64,000 bases of DNA from Acheta domesticus (GCA_031308135.1 JAHLJT010003656.1:51561665-51625664); one strand, 5' to 3'. Positions 1-13,047 are shown, counted from the stretch's first letter. The notes: generated by a model not told the origin, from the letters alone. Numbers and translations are program-made.

Positions 1-1300
1 CTTCTTATTACTTGCGCAATAACCATAAAGTTTAACTCGACAAAAAATAGCAGTCATCACTGTGATCCAACGGTTCCCTCCACACCATGGGTATGACAAA
101 GGGCATGCTCTTTTCATGAATGAATGGCAAGAAGCTTGATATTGGTCACCAAGCTTGATGCCAAAGTAAGCAAGATATGCATCTTAACGAAGTCTGTGAT
201 ATTTCTTTGTTGTTTAAGCACAACGTGTCTCCCACAAATGTAACATTATACATCAGCGCTATTTAAACAACCATGCAGTGCCATGATTATTGGACTACTG
301 TGATCACAAAACTTTTATGATGGACTTCACTTCTTCTGCATTCAGAAACAAAAGACTATCGCACTGTGACTTCCTAAAACAACCACAATGTATTAAAGTC
401 ATGTTTGTTTAAACAAAATATCATATTACAACGAACTTCTGAAACAAATTCAAGTATATCAAAAGGCTGTGAATCAAAACATCATATTACTGTGTATTCC
501 TTAATCATATTTATAAAAAATACAATTACTAGAAAACCTGACATGATAGAAAAAAAACGGCTTGCAATTTTGAATTCTACAGAAAAAATTCGTTTAGAAA
601 CCGTTATTCATTGTTAGACATAGAAATCCATGCTGAGCTATGTTATTGTTGGTGGCTTCCTAGAACTTTGAAGATTTTTTAAATGAAAAGTACTTTTCAG
701 AATTAAATCTTTCAATAATGTGTGTTTTCTTTGAAAATATGACTAGTTTTTTCCGTAATTTACCGTTAAAGAGTCACAACTTTAAAAATTACGTGAACAA
801 TATTTTCTTAAATCAGTAAACTTTTTTCCTATTTCTTTAATTGGAACTCGTTCAATTTTCATTACAAACTTGGAATTTTTGAAATTTTCAACCTTTCTCT
901 TTAAAGCGTCAGGAAGGTTGTTACGCCAAGTCAGGCAATTTAGTTTGATCACATGAATTACTTGCTGAAGCTATGAACCTACCTTAGTACGAGTTCCCAC
1001 CCTGTGAATGCAGACATTTTTGCGGATTAGAAACCATTTTCGGGATCAAGTAGAATTATAATAATACATAACCGTTACAAATAATGCGAGAAAGAACATG
1101 GTGTTAAACACCAGTAGGTGGTTGCTACTTATGAAACGGGCGAGGCAAAACCTGCCAATGCCACGGTCGTGTTGGGGCGAAGTGGCAGCCACTGCTCGGT
1201 GCTGGGCGGAGGCACGCCGCGCCACCCCGCGGAGTAAATCACCTCATTGCGCCTGGCGATCGCGCGAATCGGAAATTCAGCCCCGCTGTTGATCGTGACA
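1..1300. other. AT-rich stretch, nothing recognised
   Basis: AT-rich sequence with no recognisable gene, RNA or mobile-element termini. The short reading frames here have no domain, no plausible splice context and no compositional support. Confidence 0.6.
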
Positions 1301-1309
1301 ACAGCACCG

Positions 1310-1830
1310 GCGCGGACCGCGGACCGGCCGGCGACGCCTGCCCCCGCCCACCTTGCCCCGCCCCTTCCCACATCCCTCTCTCCGCCCCGGCTCACGCGCC
1401 GCTCCCCGCTCCCGCCCTCCGCTCCCGTCCGCACCTGCACCTGCACCCGCCCTGCGTCCCCGCCTCCGCCACCACCCACGCACCGCCCTCTTGCTCCCGC
1501 CCACGCCAGCGCCCGCTCCCGCCCCTACGCTCATTCCCGCACCCGCACCCGCTCGCCCTCGCCCGCTCGCGCCCCTGTCCCGCCCCTGCCCCCTTGCCCC
1601 TGTCCCCTTGCCCCTGCCCCCTTGCCCCTGCCTCCCTTGCCCCTGCCCCCTTGCCCCTGCCCCCTTGCCCCTGCCTCCCTTGCCCCTGCCCCCTTGCCCC
1701 TGCCCCTTGCCCCTGCCCCCTTGCCCCTGCCCCCTTGCCCCTGCCCCCCTTGCCACTTCCCACCCCTACCCCGCCTCTGCCCCGCCTCCGCGCCCGCGCA
1801 GCCAGTCCCGACGCCCACTTCCGAGTTCCA
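1310..1830. repeat. C-rich island with a 14-16 bp minisatellite
   Basis: The plus strand is strongly C-rich and nearly free of A. The core at about 1585-1755 is a tandem array built from CCCCTTGCCCCTGCC variants. The surrounding part is less regular CCGCCC/CTCCCG sequence. The minus strand is therefore G-run-rich and could form G-quadruplexes. Overlapping proline/alanine and glycine/arginine frames on both strands are a by-product of the repeat. Confidence 0.9.
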
Positions 1831-3650
1831 GTCCCGACTTTGTTAGAGTCTGACCAGCTTCATCGCTATTCTCTCGTTGGGAATCTGTGTGAGACTCTGT
1901 GAACCCCAACATCTTAGTTCTTTCTCATAAATATTTTTCACTAATGCGGCGAAAGAAAATAGATATGAGCCTACAAACGATTGTCCTATTTGTGAATTAA
2001 GTTTTGGTCACGTCTTTCAACCAACTTCTTTTTATTTAATGTGTCTTCCCATCATCGACAGCCATGTTTTTGTCCCCTACTTAAGGAGTAATTAGTGAAA
2101 AATGATTGACCCAAATTTCTTCAGAGAGAAAACATAATTTTTCTCACTTCTTTTATGAAGTATTAAAGGAAATTGAGAAATTGAGTTGTAGATAGTGAAA
2201 TGCTGTTCTATTTATTCCTATCTCAAATAACAACATCATAACAAAATCATATCTCTCGATGATTCACTGTATATTACAGGGAGTGTCACCTTGCAGAAAC
2301 CTGGTTTGGAATTCACTTCTGCAGGATATGCTGAATAGTTCGGTTTTGCATAAACCTGACTTATTATATGTCAGAAATTATGTGTGACGTCATTAACTCA
2401 GAGTTGACGAGGTGTGTTGGCAAGTGACCAGTGAAGGAGAAGGCAATGACTCTGGCAAGAGCGTTGACTCTGCGGTTGCAGACCAGACACTTCAATGTCA
2501 AGGAAAGTCACTAAGTGACACCCGAAATAGGGTGTTTGATATCTATAATGCACTACATCCACCAGTCAAATCCAAAATGTTGGATTCGAAATTTTAAAAT
2601 AATAGTTGTTTGGTAAGTAAAAGAACTTATTTATGAAGGAATATGTTACCTCTCACAATGGGCGTGATAACGACAAATACAAGTATATAAAATAATTTTT
2701 GTTTTCTTTCTTTACGTCATCCAGCACCAGTTTTCATGGATTCTAATGTAGCAGGGAGTCTTGCCGAATATAAATTAGACTAAAAGTTTTTGTTTGAGTT
2801 CCAAGAAAGTAAAGAAACCAGACATTTTGAAAATGGAAACTTATACTACAGTAGACAATACTATACTGAAATAAAATATTTGAACACCAAAGAACCTTAA
2901 CATGGTCATCCTCGGAGATGAACGGCAAAGCGTAATGGAAACCCAAAAAGTATGAATGTTAACATTTATAAATCTTAGCAACTGTCGAGAAACTTGACAT
3001 GGAAAATGGGTGCAATAAAATGTATATTTATAAAACACCGAATGATGACAACAGATAATTGATTAAAAAATCTTGTGAGTGTGAATCGATTTTGGGTCCA
3101 AAATTCGATTTTTGTGATTTCTTTTTCCTCTACTTTTGTGTTTAAAATGAGACATAAACGAGGTTGCTATGACTACGGGAACTATGTCTATTTGTCTCTT
3201 AAAGTAGCAACTATGCATGGCATAACACGTGTGCTTAAATATTGAAACCTGTTTTCCCGTAAATTCATTTTTATCTACAAGAGGAACATTTTCTAACAAA
3301 CTATTCATCATAGAAATTTCGAACTTTTTGAATATTTTAAATTAAGTATATTATACATGCAGGATTAGCCACATTTACAAAATCTGTTATAATTTGGATT
3401 CTATTATAACGAATATACAAGAAAATGGGTAAAGTAGTATGGGTAAAGTAGTTCATGCTTCTCATGAATTTTTTTATTTCATCCAAAAATAGCTCTTTCC
3501 AAACTTTCCTTAATTTAGTATGTGTATAAAGAATATGTGTACACTGTGTAAAAATATCACAGAGCTATCTCTAATATATGGCCAGAAAATGTACCTTCAG
3601 TTAGCCACATTTTAACATTGTCAGCACAGGGAATTCACATTCCCCTTAAA
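1831..3650. other. AT-rich stretch, nothing recognised
   Basis: Ordinary AT-rich sequence. A 61-codon frame at 2412-2597 has unbiased composition, but I recognise no domain and see no supporting context, so it is not called as a gene. Confidence 0.55.
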
Positions 3651-3655
3651 TGATT

Positions 3656-4460
3656 GACAGGGCGCGGGCGAGGGCGAGGGCGGGGATGCGGGCGGGGGCG
3701 AGGGCGAGGGCGCGGGCGAGGGCGCGGGCGAGGGCGCGGGCGAGGGCGCGGGCGAGGGCGAGGGCGCGGGCGAGGGCGCGGGCGAGGGCGCGGGCGAGGG
3801 CGCGGGCGAGGGCGCGGGCGAGGGCGCGGGCGAGGGCGCGGGCGAGGGCGCGGGCGAGGGCGCGGGCGAGGGCGCGGGCGAGGGCGCGGGCGAGGGCGCG
3901 GGCGAGGGCGCGGGCGAGGGCGCGGGCGAGGGCGCGGGCGAGGGCGCGGGCGAGGGCGCGGGCGAGGGCGCGGGCGAGGGCGCGGGCGAGGGCGCGGGCG
4001 AGGGCGCGGGCGAGGGCGCGGGCGAGGGCGCGGGCGAGGGCGCGGGCGAGGGCGCGGGCGAGGGCGCGGGCGAGGGCGCGGGCGAGGGCGCGGGCGAGGG
4101 CGCGAGCGGGGGCGAGGGCGAGGGGTGTGGGCGCAGGCGAGGGGCGAGGGGTGTAGGCGAGGGCGAGGGCGAGGGGCGAGGGCGAGGGGCGAGGGCGAGG
4201 GGCGAGGGCGAGGGGCGAGGGCGAGGGGCGAGGGCGAAGGGTGTGGGCGAGGGGTGTGGGCGAGGGGGGCGAGTGGTGTGGGCGCGGGCGAGGGCGCGGG
4301 CGATGGCGAGGGCGCGGACGAGGGTGCGGGCGAGGGCGGGGGCGGGGGAGAGGGCGAGGCCGTGGGCGAGGCCGTGGGCGAGGCCGTGGGCGAGGGGTGC
4401 GGGTGAGGGCGAGGGGCGAGGGGCGCGGGCGATGGCGAGGGCGCGGGCGAGGGCGGAGCC
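3656..4460. repeat. 12-bp GC-rich tandem array (GGGCGAGGGCGC)n
   Basis: From about 3690 to 4105 the plus strand is a near-perfect array of the 12-mer GGGCGAGGGCGC, about 30 or more units. Five consecutive 60-base blocks are identical. It grades into less regular GGGCGAGGG variants up to about 4460. Twelve is a multiple of three, so every frame stays open: the plus frames read as Ala-Arg and Gly-Arg dipeptides and the minus frames as Pro-Arg and Ala-Leu. These are not evidence of genes. The plus strand has very high G-quadruplex potential. Confidence 0.95.
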
Positions 4461-4679
4461 TGGGGTGAACGTGAGCGCTCGCGGAGTGCCTCAAGGGCCC
4501 TTCCGGCGGCCGCCGGCGCCAGCTCCGCTCCAGCTCCGCTCCACTCCTCCAGGCACACGCAGCTTCAGAAGGAAAACCCTTTCTGGGGGAGTAACACAAA
4601 CATTGATAAATTATTCGCCGCTACAGCGTTCGGAGTGTAGCACATAGCACACCTGCTAGTACCCAAACACAGAAAGGGG

Positions 4680-5470
4680 AAGGTTCTTGCTTCCAATCGT
4701 GACGCCAGCTTAATACGTGTCGAAGCTCGTCACTGCGTTGAGTGAGTCTTCTAGAAACGCCTGCTCTCATCGGTTCTGTCGTTGGTATTCGTTACACGGC
4801 TAGCGGTTACACACGGGGTGTTACGACTAAAGCATTTCGTGCATTGGGAGGTCGTTGCTTCCAGTCTCGACGCAGCAGATTTTCGACAGAAGCTGAATAC
4901 TTGTGTTGAAGTTGATTGTGATTCCGGGCGCGTCAAGTGCTAAAGCCTTGTGTGTTTCCCGTGAGTGCAGAACATTATTTTCATCGGGAGGTGATGGTGA
5001 TTTCCCCCCGCTGGAAGACGAGATCCGGCGCCGGTCTACCGTCGACTAGCGGGGTTTCCTCAACCAGATATCTCCCAGCAACGGGGCACCGCTCCAGACG
5101 GGACAGCTCTAAGCTCTCGACCGATCTCCCGCCATGTGTGTAGTGTAGTGCATGTTAGGGTGTGTGTGTGTGTAAGAGCTGAGGATAGGAGAAGAAAGAG
5201 AGGGGAAAGATCGCGCGTGGTCCGTGCCTCGTTTGTTAGGGTACTGCTCCGGCATTCGCCTGATGTTGATCGGACAAAGCAGGGAAAGCTACCGATGAGA
5301 GCAGCCAGCCGCTAGATTCCTCCTCCAGAAAGTGACTAAATACGACCTTGCTGACAAGCTACAGTCGAAAATCCTGCCGCCGCGCCGTGGGGAATGGAGT
5401 CTAGGACGTCCCGGTCAGAGAGACTGCAGTGATCAGTTGACATCCCTTAGCCATCTCTGCCGGAGAAAAC
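4680..5470 (-). mobile_element. SINE-A copy (tRNA-derived, minus strand)
   Basis: One of eight related copies of a long SINE in this window. The minus strand runs from a tRNA-like head near 5465 (CGGCAGAG...GCTAAGGG...CTGACCGGGACGTCC), through a body with AACAAACGAGGC and a CT-rich tract next to (CA)n, to a 3' part that includes GCGCCGGATCTCG and GACGCGCCCGG near 4927. The stretch 4680-4910 contains a partly repeated motif (TTGCTTCCA...) abutting the 3' end. No coding capacity. Copies at 9.1, 15.6, 37.6, 50.2, 57.6 and 62.2 kb share the same order of blocks. Confidence 0.75.
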
Positions 5471-7914
5471 TGTGTTGAAGCCCACTACTATAGGAATGAG
5501 ATTCCTAAGTATCGGCTGATCTCATCTGCCATTTCCGCTTATCGGTTTCAGATTGTTGCCGGAGCCGTACGTTAACCCAGAGTCAGTGCCCGTGAACGAT
5601 CGTTCCTTCCCCTTCCTGTAACGACGATTATTTTCAGGGTGACGCGGCAGGGGATGATTTCCCTTTTCCTGACGTAAAATGTAGGATTCTTGTCGTGAAG
5701 GAATGTTTCAATGACATAAAGGATGAGGTATATTATGCCTCATCCTAACGATTTCGAGAGATTCTTACAATTCTGCACTATTGTTAAGTTAGGTACGAGA
5801 TACAATTTAATAGTAAGATGAAGACACTCAAATAATCGCTCCTTTATGCAGGAAGGAAGCAAGCGACAAAGACACCGAACTGAGGAAAATGGACTTGCTA
5901 ATACAAAATGACAAATAAAACTGTATATGTAGCTTATTTATTTCTTCAACAAACAGCACATTAAAGGGCGTGTATTTTATGCAAAAATAGTCCGTCAAAC
6001 ATATTCTAATATTGAGATATCACAGATTTTTGTTAGTTGGTTCCTCTATGCACAATGGTGTATGGATCACAATCATTTCTTCTGTACTGAATGAAGCAGA
6101 ATACGTTTCAACAACAGTAGTATATTCTTTTGTCTCAATTCGTTATATTCATCTACATAGACGAGTGTTGTTACTTTGTCAACATGTCAATTATTCAATT
6201 TCAAAATCCGGTGCTCCACAAAATCCATCCACCTCCTCTTCCACATTCTCATCTCTTAGGAAAGTGGTGTAGAAGTCTCAAGCATCTCCTGAAATTAATT
6301 TTATGATAGATTTTATTTCCTGAACTTTTGGGGCGAAAATTGGCTTTCTATTGACTCACAACGTTGACAAATTATTCTCAAACAGATTTGAAGATGACGG
6401 CCACTTTATCGGTTTTTGATGTTAATCTCATAAAATTCCCCGGCAAATTTCTGATGAAAATGGAGAATTATTTCTCTTTTTCTAGTATTATTTCGCGTGT
6501 CTACAACTAGGAAATATTTTGGGAATTTGTATCCACTTTTCTGTTCGTTATCATTTATTTCAGGTCGCTCATTCTACTAAACCTTCCCATTTTAACATCT
6601 TTTACGTATAAGTTGTTACTTGTAAAATAAAACACACAATTCACATAAATGAACAGCTATTTGTGTCCATGATGGTTTGTATTACTAACATCACAAAAGA
6701 GAATTACTTTTCTCCTGTAAGGAATGACACCACTTGGATTCTTTCTGCAGAAAGAGAAATGTGTCATATTCATTCAATGTTTCCGTAATAAGTATAGATG
6801 GCAGTAGCATGCAAGTGGATTGTTGGATCAAGTCTGCAGAACTTAAGAGTGATACTTAAGGGACAATATTATAGCATTAACTCTTTTTTGTTGCAATTCT
6901 GAGGGTTGGTTCCGTCTGCAGAATGTGGGCCAATTCGAAGAGAGTTTTCAGTGAATGAAATGCCTTGGATTTCAGGAGAGAAAGTAGTCTCCGTTTGGAA
7001 TTCGTTTTCCGTGTGGTCGTTTTCATTTGGTCGTTCTTTTTAGTGTCGGATCATTTTCATCGTGGTATTGGTCATTTTCTTCTTAATAACTTTCTATTTC
7101 TGTTGCTCAATGAGAATAAACATGATAAATAATCGTGATGAAGCACGTTAGTGTGATCGTTAATTTGATAAACATTCTGTGATGTGTTTAGGGTGCCATT
7201 ATTTTTTGTTCGTGCTGTGCTCCCTTTACTCTTCACGAAATAAATTTCTAAAGGAGACATCGTTCACCCAAATTCGTGAAACTACTGGCTGTCACAGCAT
7301 GTAAACTCAGCGTGTGGAAACCATTATTGCAGCTGTCTTTGCGTATTTGTTTGCTATCTCACACTCAACGTTTTTTGTTCCTTTTTTCTCCGTATTCTTG
7401 TTCACAAGAAAGAATAAAATTGGAAATAGCAAAAGTGGATGTCTCTTTCTGCTTAAAAACAAGGTGGAGAAAGAAACTCTTTCCAAAAATGTGGGTGATA
7501 AAATGTGGCTATCATAAACAGGCAAAAAATTAAAAAAAGAATAATGTTGGAGAGTGTAACAATTTCTTTACAACCGACTAATGAGAAAATAAATAGATTA
7601 AGAACTTTGTAATTCAAAGCAGTATGTTAGAAACGGCTTTTAAGAATGGCAGTTATAAGAGAAATAAAAAGTGTCCGATAAGGTGTCGAATCGTTTTTAT
7701 TCTCTTTTATATGAAGTAATCGTTTAATTAAATAACTGTGAAATCTTATTATAGCGTCGAAGCACTTGAAAAAGGAATGGAAAACGCGGAAAGCAGTCTG
7801 GTGGGCGGAAGCGCAGTCCGCCCCCTCCGCTCTCCGTCGCTCCTTTGCGCACACGCTTCTTCTGGCTCATTTGTCCACCGCGTTGCCTTGCGTCCCCGCG
7901 GCAGCAGCTTCGGT
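5471..7914. other. AT-rich stretch with one short hairpin
   Basis: No gene or mobile element recognised. A small perfect hairpin lies at 5721-5745, with arms GGATGAGG and CCTCATCC. Overlapping short frames at 7276-7533 on both strands are lysine/phenylalanine-rich and unsupported. Confidence 0.55.
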
Positions 7915-8495
7915 CCACCTGGGCGGGGACCGGGGAGGGGGCGGGGCGCGCGCGGGGCCAGGAGGGGATGGGTTTGGGGCCGGAGAAGGACCGGTGGAGT
8001 GGTGCGGGGTTGTGTGGGGGCGGGGGCAGGGACGGGGAGGGGGCGGCGTCAGACGGGACCTTGGCGGCAGCGGCGCGGGGCGGATACTGGACCAGTGTGA
8101 GAGCGGGGCGGGGCCAGGGTAAGAGCGGGGATGGGCGTGGCGGGGGCGGGGCCAGGTTGAGAGCGGGGATGGGCGGGGCGGGGGCGGGGCCAGGTTGAGA
8201 GCGGGGAGAGGCGGGGCGCGGGCGAGGGCTGGACGGCTGCGTGGTGGCAGCGGGACGGGGGCGGGGCGGGGGCAGGACCGTGGTGTGAGCGGGGCGGGGG
8301 TGGGAGCGAGGCGGGGGTGGGGCGGGGATGGGAGCAAGGCGAAGGCGGGGCGCGGGCGGGGCGAAGGGTCAGAGGCTGCAAAAACAGAAGCGCAGTGCCG
8401 CACGCGGGCGAAGGCCCTCGAGGAGCGCTTCAAGAGCGAGGGGGCGGGGGGCGGGGGGCGGGGGGGCGGGGGGCGGGGGGCGGGGGGGGGCGCTT
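7915..8495. repeat. G-rich island, irregular GGGGCGGGG repeats
   Basis: The plus strand is dominated by GGGGCGGGG, with a spaced unit of about 48 bp (GGGGCCAGGTTGAGAGCGGGGATGGGCGG-type, seen at about 8105-8210) and a nearly pure G tract at 8450-8490. Reading frames across it are proline/arginine or glycine artefacts. G-quadruplex potential is very high. Confidence 0.9.
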
Positions 8496-8684
8496 TTGAA
8501 ACTCGCGAGAGCGGTTCCGTGCGAGCGGAAGAGGGCCGCGAGTGCGCGCTGTGGAGCATTGCTAACAACAATGCTGCTTATTCTTTTGTTGTTCGGGGGC
8601 GAATAATTCTGGGCCGCCAGGACAAAACACGTTTACTCCGTTTCTTTTGAATATTAACGTTTGGAGGGTTACTTCTTTTAGCCT

Positions 8685-9415
8685 GAATCACCGACTTAGG
8701 GGACAGCAGTTGATGTGCCTCTGGCCGGGAGGTCCTGGGGTTCTAGCACCGACGATCGGCAAGATTTTCGATCCCAGCTAGGCCTATTATCCGAGCATGT
8801 TTCTTTTAGCTGTCGCTTCGTTAGTTGCGAGATGAGTGAGGAGTTTGGTTATTTTGACAAAAAATAATATTCTATCAAATTTGTAGTTCGTTTTTCGATG
8901 CAAAATAGGTTCTATTGCACTGGAAGGAACATTTCTGTTTATCAGATTTTGTGTACAACGCTCCTTGCTAACGTTTATTAAATCGACTAATGTTGACCGA
9001 GTAGTGGGGGTAGGTATTCCGGGGCTCAAGAAAACGCGCGCGTATAACATAGGTAGGTCAAATTCAGCCACTGTCTGGAGGAGAAATCTAGCGGCTGGCT
9101 CCTCTGATCAGAAGTGTTCCGTGGTTTCAACCAACACCGGGCGAATACCGGAGCCGAACCCTAACAAACGGCCGATTGACTGCGCGCGATCACTACACTG
9201 CGACACATGTCGGGTCACCGGTCGGGAGTTTAGAGCTTGTCCCTGCTGGGCCGTGCCCCGTGGTGGGAGATACCTGATTGGGGAAAACCCCGCTGGCTGA
9301 CGGGAAGATCGGCGCCGGATCTCGCCATCCAGCGGGGGAAGATCACCGCCACCTACCGCGTTAAAACATGCACTGGACTTACGGGCCTATAGCTTAGGCG
9401 TTGATGCGTCCAGAA
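8685..9415 (+). mobile_element. SINE-A copy, interrupted
   Basis: The tRNA-like head is at about 8700-8790 (CCTCTGGCCGGGAGGTCC followed by the B-box-like GGGGTTCTAGCACC). About 260 bp of unrelated AT-rich sequence follows (about 8795-9055). The SINE-A body then resumes (GTCAAATTCAGCCACTGTC, GGCGAATACCGGAG, CTAACAAACGGCC) and runs to the 3' blocks GCGCCGGATCTCGCC, ATCACCGCCACC and GTTGATGCGTCC. The copy ends in a short AATC-type repeat (CAATCAATCAA) near 9430. Either the copy carries an insertion or its two halves are separate fragments. Confidence 0.7.
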
Positions 9416-11200
9416 ATGTCAATCAATCAATTTAGTCTAAATTTTGAATAGGTAAATACATTTTTCTAGCTATGCTTATTTGCTAGTAAATGTAATACAT
9501 CCAAACTAATTTTCTAACGTTTGCTTGACAAAATTGGTAATCTCCCAATCAAAACATGAAATTATCAATAACTCCTAACTAATTCATTATTTTGTCACTT
9601 CTGAAAACAGTTTTATTAATATTTTTATACTTTTTAATTATTACAAATTTTTGAACCAAGTATCATATTTGTAAATAAAGTTATGATTCATCAGTTAATG
9701 AATACCAAAAGAATTATGTTGAAGGTTTTTATTTTTGGCCCAATAAAAGTCCAGTATTGATAAATATGAATTTTGTTACTAGTATATTCTGCAACCAAAA
9801 TATTATTCAACAACTGTCTTCGCTTCATATCAGACAATTATTACAAAAAATATCGGAAATGTGTCAAAGTTATTGATTAGGCGTACATTATTTTTGAATA
9901 TTTCACAATTGGAGTGTGGGATCTCCCATGCAGTATTGTTGACGTAATTAAATGGAGTCATAAAAGAAGTCATCTTCGTCAACATAGTATTTTTTGAGAG
10001 AGCCAGCTCTCGACTCCACAAAACAGACCTCCTACGACCCCTGGCCGAAGTTCCAGATAGCTATAAAAAACCCGTGTCAGATTGTCTCTGTGCGCAGTCT
10101 CCCGAACTATGCCACACACATCGAAGCGGCTCAACTTATTCTTTTCCACTATTTTGTAATATCAGTTGCTATTAATTTTAATTATTACCTTTTTTGTTTT
10201 GTTTTTTCGGCTATTGATCTGTAACTATTGTAATGTTATATTGACAAATACCCTCTCGGGTGTACCTTCCTTCTTTAATAATGTTAAATATTAAATGTAA
10301 ATATTAAATGTAAATATTAAATGTAAATATTAAATATTAATGTTATTATGTGCATTAACCACCACTTCACGTTGCAGTCCATTTTTTGCAATTTTATTTG
10401 TTATTGGTATGTAATAATAAATTTAAATGTAAATATTATTTAATTCCAGAGATTGTAATTTAATGTTCTAATATAATTTTAAATATGAATATTATATTTT
10501 ATCTTCTTTGTATCTACATTGATGACGGCAAATCCGTCTAAAGCCGTAACTCTCAATAAATGCTTGTTGTTGACGGAGACATTTTTTATTGTTCCATTCA
10601 TTTCACAATTCATGATCTGATTAAACATGTCTATGTTCTCTAAGAACGAATCATTTGGAATGTGACAACCAACGGTCAAATAACCTTAAAGCCCGGTTTT
10701 TCACGGTAATTTAAAAAAATCATTTTTATGTACAGAAAATGGACGGAAAAGGAATGTTCATTTCTATAGTTTTGTTTCGATGCCGAAACTGGATGAACGA
10801 GATCAAGCATTTTACACTATCATTTCGTTTTCTGCTCGAAATCGTGACGAAAATGTTTTCTCTGGATGCCGGAAAAAGCGCTGAAAATCAAAACAGCTAA
10901 ACATCGCATCTACATACTACATACATTTATTTGTACTGAAATTGTGTATGATCCGCTGGCAGTTAATTAACAATAACAATAATAATAGTAATAATAATAA
11001 TAACAAAAATAATAATAGAGTACGATAGAAAACGCAATAATCATGGTACCTCTAATATTAAGAGTTATAACAATTATTTCAACTCTGATATACAATTGAT
11101 ATACAATTCTATGTTGGTGATACTAAAAATCAATACAAGCTTCATAGATATCGGGTAAATTAGATCGAAAAAATAAGCAATTATCACGTTCACTACACTT
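9416..11200. other. AT-rich stretch with a 13-bp minisatellite
   Basis: No gene recognised. At about 10285-10340 a short tandem array of AAATATTAAATGT (13 bp, about four units) is present. A and AAT-rich low-complexity sequence lies at about 10970-11020. The block 10000-10130 is of higher complexity and GC content, but I do not recognise it. Confidence 0.6.
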
Positions 11201-11295
11201 CACTGCACTGCACTGCACTGCACTGCACTGCACTGCACTGCACTGCACTGCACTGCACTGCACTGCACTGCACTGCACTGCACTGCACTGCACTG
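11201..11295. repeat. Pentanucleotide microsatellite (CACTG)19
   Basis: Nineteen perfect copies of CACTG. The flanks (CACTTCACTGC on the left, CACTGTTTTG and CACTTCACCACACTTCAC on the right) look like decayed units. A serial serine-alanine-valine-glutamine frame on the minus strand is a repeat artefact. Confidence 0.98.
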
Positions 11296-12240
11296 TTTTG
11301 CTTTGAATTACACTAAACAGCACTTCACCACACTTCACAGCATTTAGTACTCATTTAACATCTATTATTGTCTGCTTGTTCTAACTTATTTCTTAAACTA
11401 CGGGCACTTAGAGGAAAGGTTTTGAAAGTTTACAAATGTGGTTACAAATTAATTTAGGTTATTAGGATCGAGCACAAAACGTTATCGAACGAGATCGAAC
11501 ATTAGAACACAGTGAATGTTTCTTGCCACTCTTATCACTTCACACTACAAATCAACACATTAGAACGTTCTCAAAACTGCACAAAAGGAATAAATCTCGA
11601 CACAGTCATAGCAAACGGGGAAAAATTCCGGAAAGTGACGCCAGGAGCGAGGTAGTGAAACCTCGGGATGGAATCTATACATAAAAATGGAGCAAGCGTT
11701 ATATTTCTGAACATTATATTATATCTGCGTTATATTATATCGCGTGTGTGATTCATAATTTTTCTGTACCGATTCAAAATGATGAGAAAATGACCGTGTA
11801 TATCGGCCTCGCGATGGCGGCCAACGCTTCCCCGAAATGATTGAATATTTTGCATCAATAAAAGAATTACGTTTTCAACCTCATATATGGATCATTAACA
11901 CGTGCCAACCCCGCTCTCCTGAAGGTCGTTCGCCACTTATTTGAAATCGTGATCTATAAAACTGTGAAAATATTTATAAATGGATGAACGCCAAAAAACA
12001 GCAAAGGACAACCCTGTTAGCAGGAAGTGAAACGGCCGTGTGCAGCGAGCCCACGGAGGAAGCCAACCACCATTCATTTGCTCGTGATGCGGACGTCACG
12101 TGTTCCTTTGCACGCTCGAGCACCTCTGCGGGGCCAATAAAGAATGAGGCAATCGATAATCTATTATCAGGAGTCGTTAAGCGCAGCCGCGAAGCGAATG
12201 GGGGCGGGGCGGGGCGCGGTGGCCGGCAGGCAGAAGAGGT
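11296..12240. other. No recognised feature
   Basis: AT-rich to mixed sequence. A 98-codon frame overlaps 11984-12280 and runs into the hAT-like MITE, so it is unlikely to be a host exon. Nothing else is supported. Confidence 0.5.
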
Positions 12241-12248
12241 GCCAGGGA

Positions 12249-12674
12249 CACGGAGTAAGATACGTAGGTGTATAAGCTAGCCACCTTTGGGGCAAATTTT
12301 CTAAAGCCAGTTTGAAGCTAGTTCGTCGCTTGTCCGTACGATCGGTGCACGATCGGTTTGGGTCCTGGTGTAAGATATGCATCTTAAGATGACATCTTAA
12401 ACTGTGGTTATTACACAGTTCTACAAAACATTTCCTACCCATTTTCGTAACTGTTCGCTTTGGACTTTACCAATTCCACTGCGAAGCGACAAATCGCTGA
12501 CTTGAAATTAGAAATCAGCTGGGCATAGCTGTCGAATGGATGGCGACCAATCACGACCTTACCCAAATGAGACCCAAAGATCGCAGCGCTTATATTCGAG
12601 AACTGTGAGAAGTAGCCTCACATAAGCTTCAGTTTTAGATCGGGAGTGAACACACCTATATATCTTGCACCGTG
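12249..12674. mobile_element. Complete hAT-like MITE with 8-bp target duplication
   Basis: The element is 426 bp and flanked by identical 8-bp duplications GCCAGGGA at 12241-12248 and 12675-12682. Its termini are imperfect inverted repeats: the left end begins CACGGAGTAAGATACGTAGG and the right end, read inward, CACGGTGCAAGATATATAGG. An 8-bp duplication with CA...TG termini is the hAT signature. No transposase coding is present. A diverged copy in the same orientation lies at 19350-19755 and shares blocks such as GGGCAAATTTTCT, ATGACATCTT and AATGAGACCCAAAGATCGC. Confidence 0.85.
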
Positions 12675-13047
12675 GCCAGGGATCGGAGGACACCGCGCCG
12701 GGAGCGCTGCGTGATTCGCGAACGTCCGTCGGCGCCCGTGACTCGTCAGCCCGTCCCACGAACGGTAGCTTCCCGGCGATCGACCACACGGACGGGGCAG
12801 GCGGCGCGGCGTGGGGAAGTAAGAGCGAACAGGCGGGAAGGGCCAAGACTACACGTGTGGACAGATGACAGGATGGTCAGTTGATTGAGGGAGATACGAA
12901 AGGAAGGGACCCTGGATGGAATAAGAGTAGACGAGTGGACAGATGGTCAATAGAGAGAGGCAGTGTAGTACAAGAAAATACGGAAGAGGTGAGAAGGAAA
13001 TATTGATTACTTCGTGTTACCGGGCGAGCGAACTTCAACTACCATTA

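Noticed and set aside
1247..1853. Overlapping 100-200 codon frames rich in Pro, Ala, Gly, Arg
   Set aside because: They are open in several frames on both strands because the underlying C-rich repeat lacks stop codons. No domain, no codon bias.
3635..4647. Frames of 134-317 codons with Arg dipeptide runs
   Set aside because: Produced by the 12-bp array; unit length divisible by three keeps all frames open.
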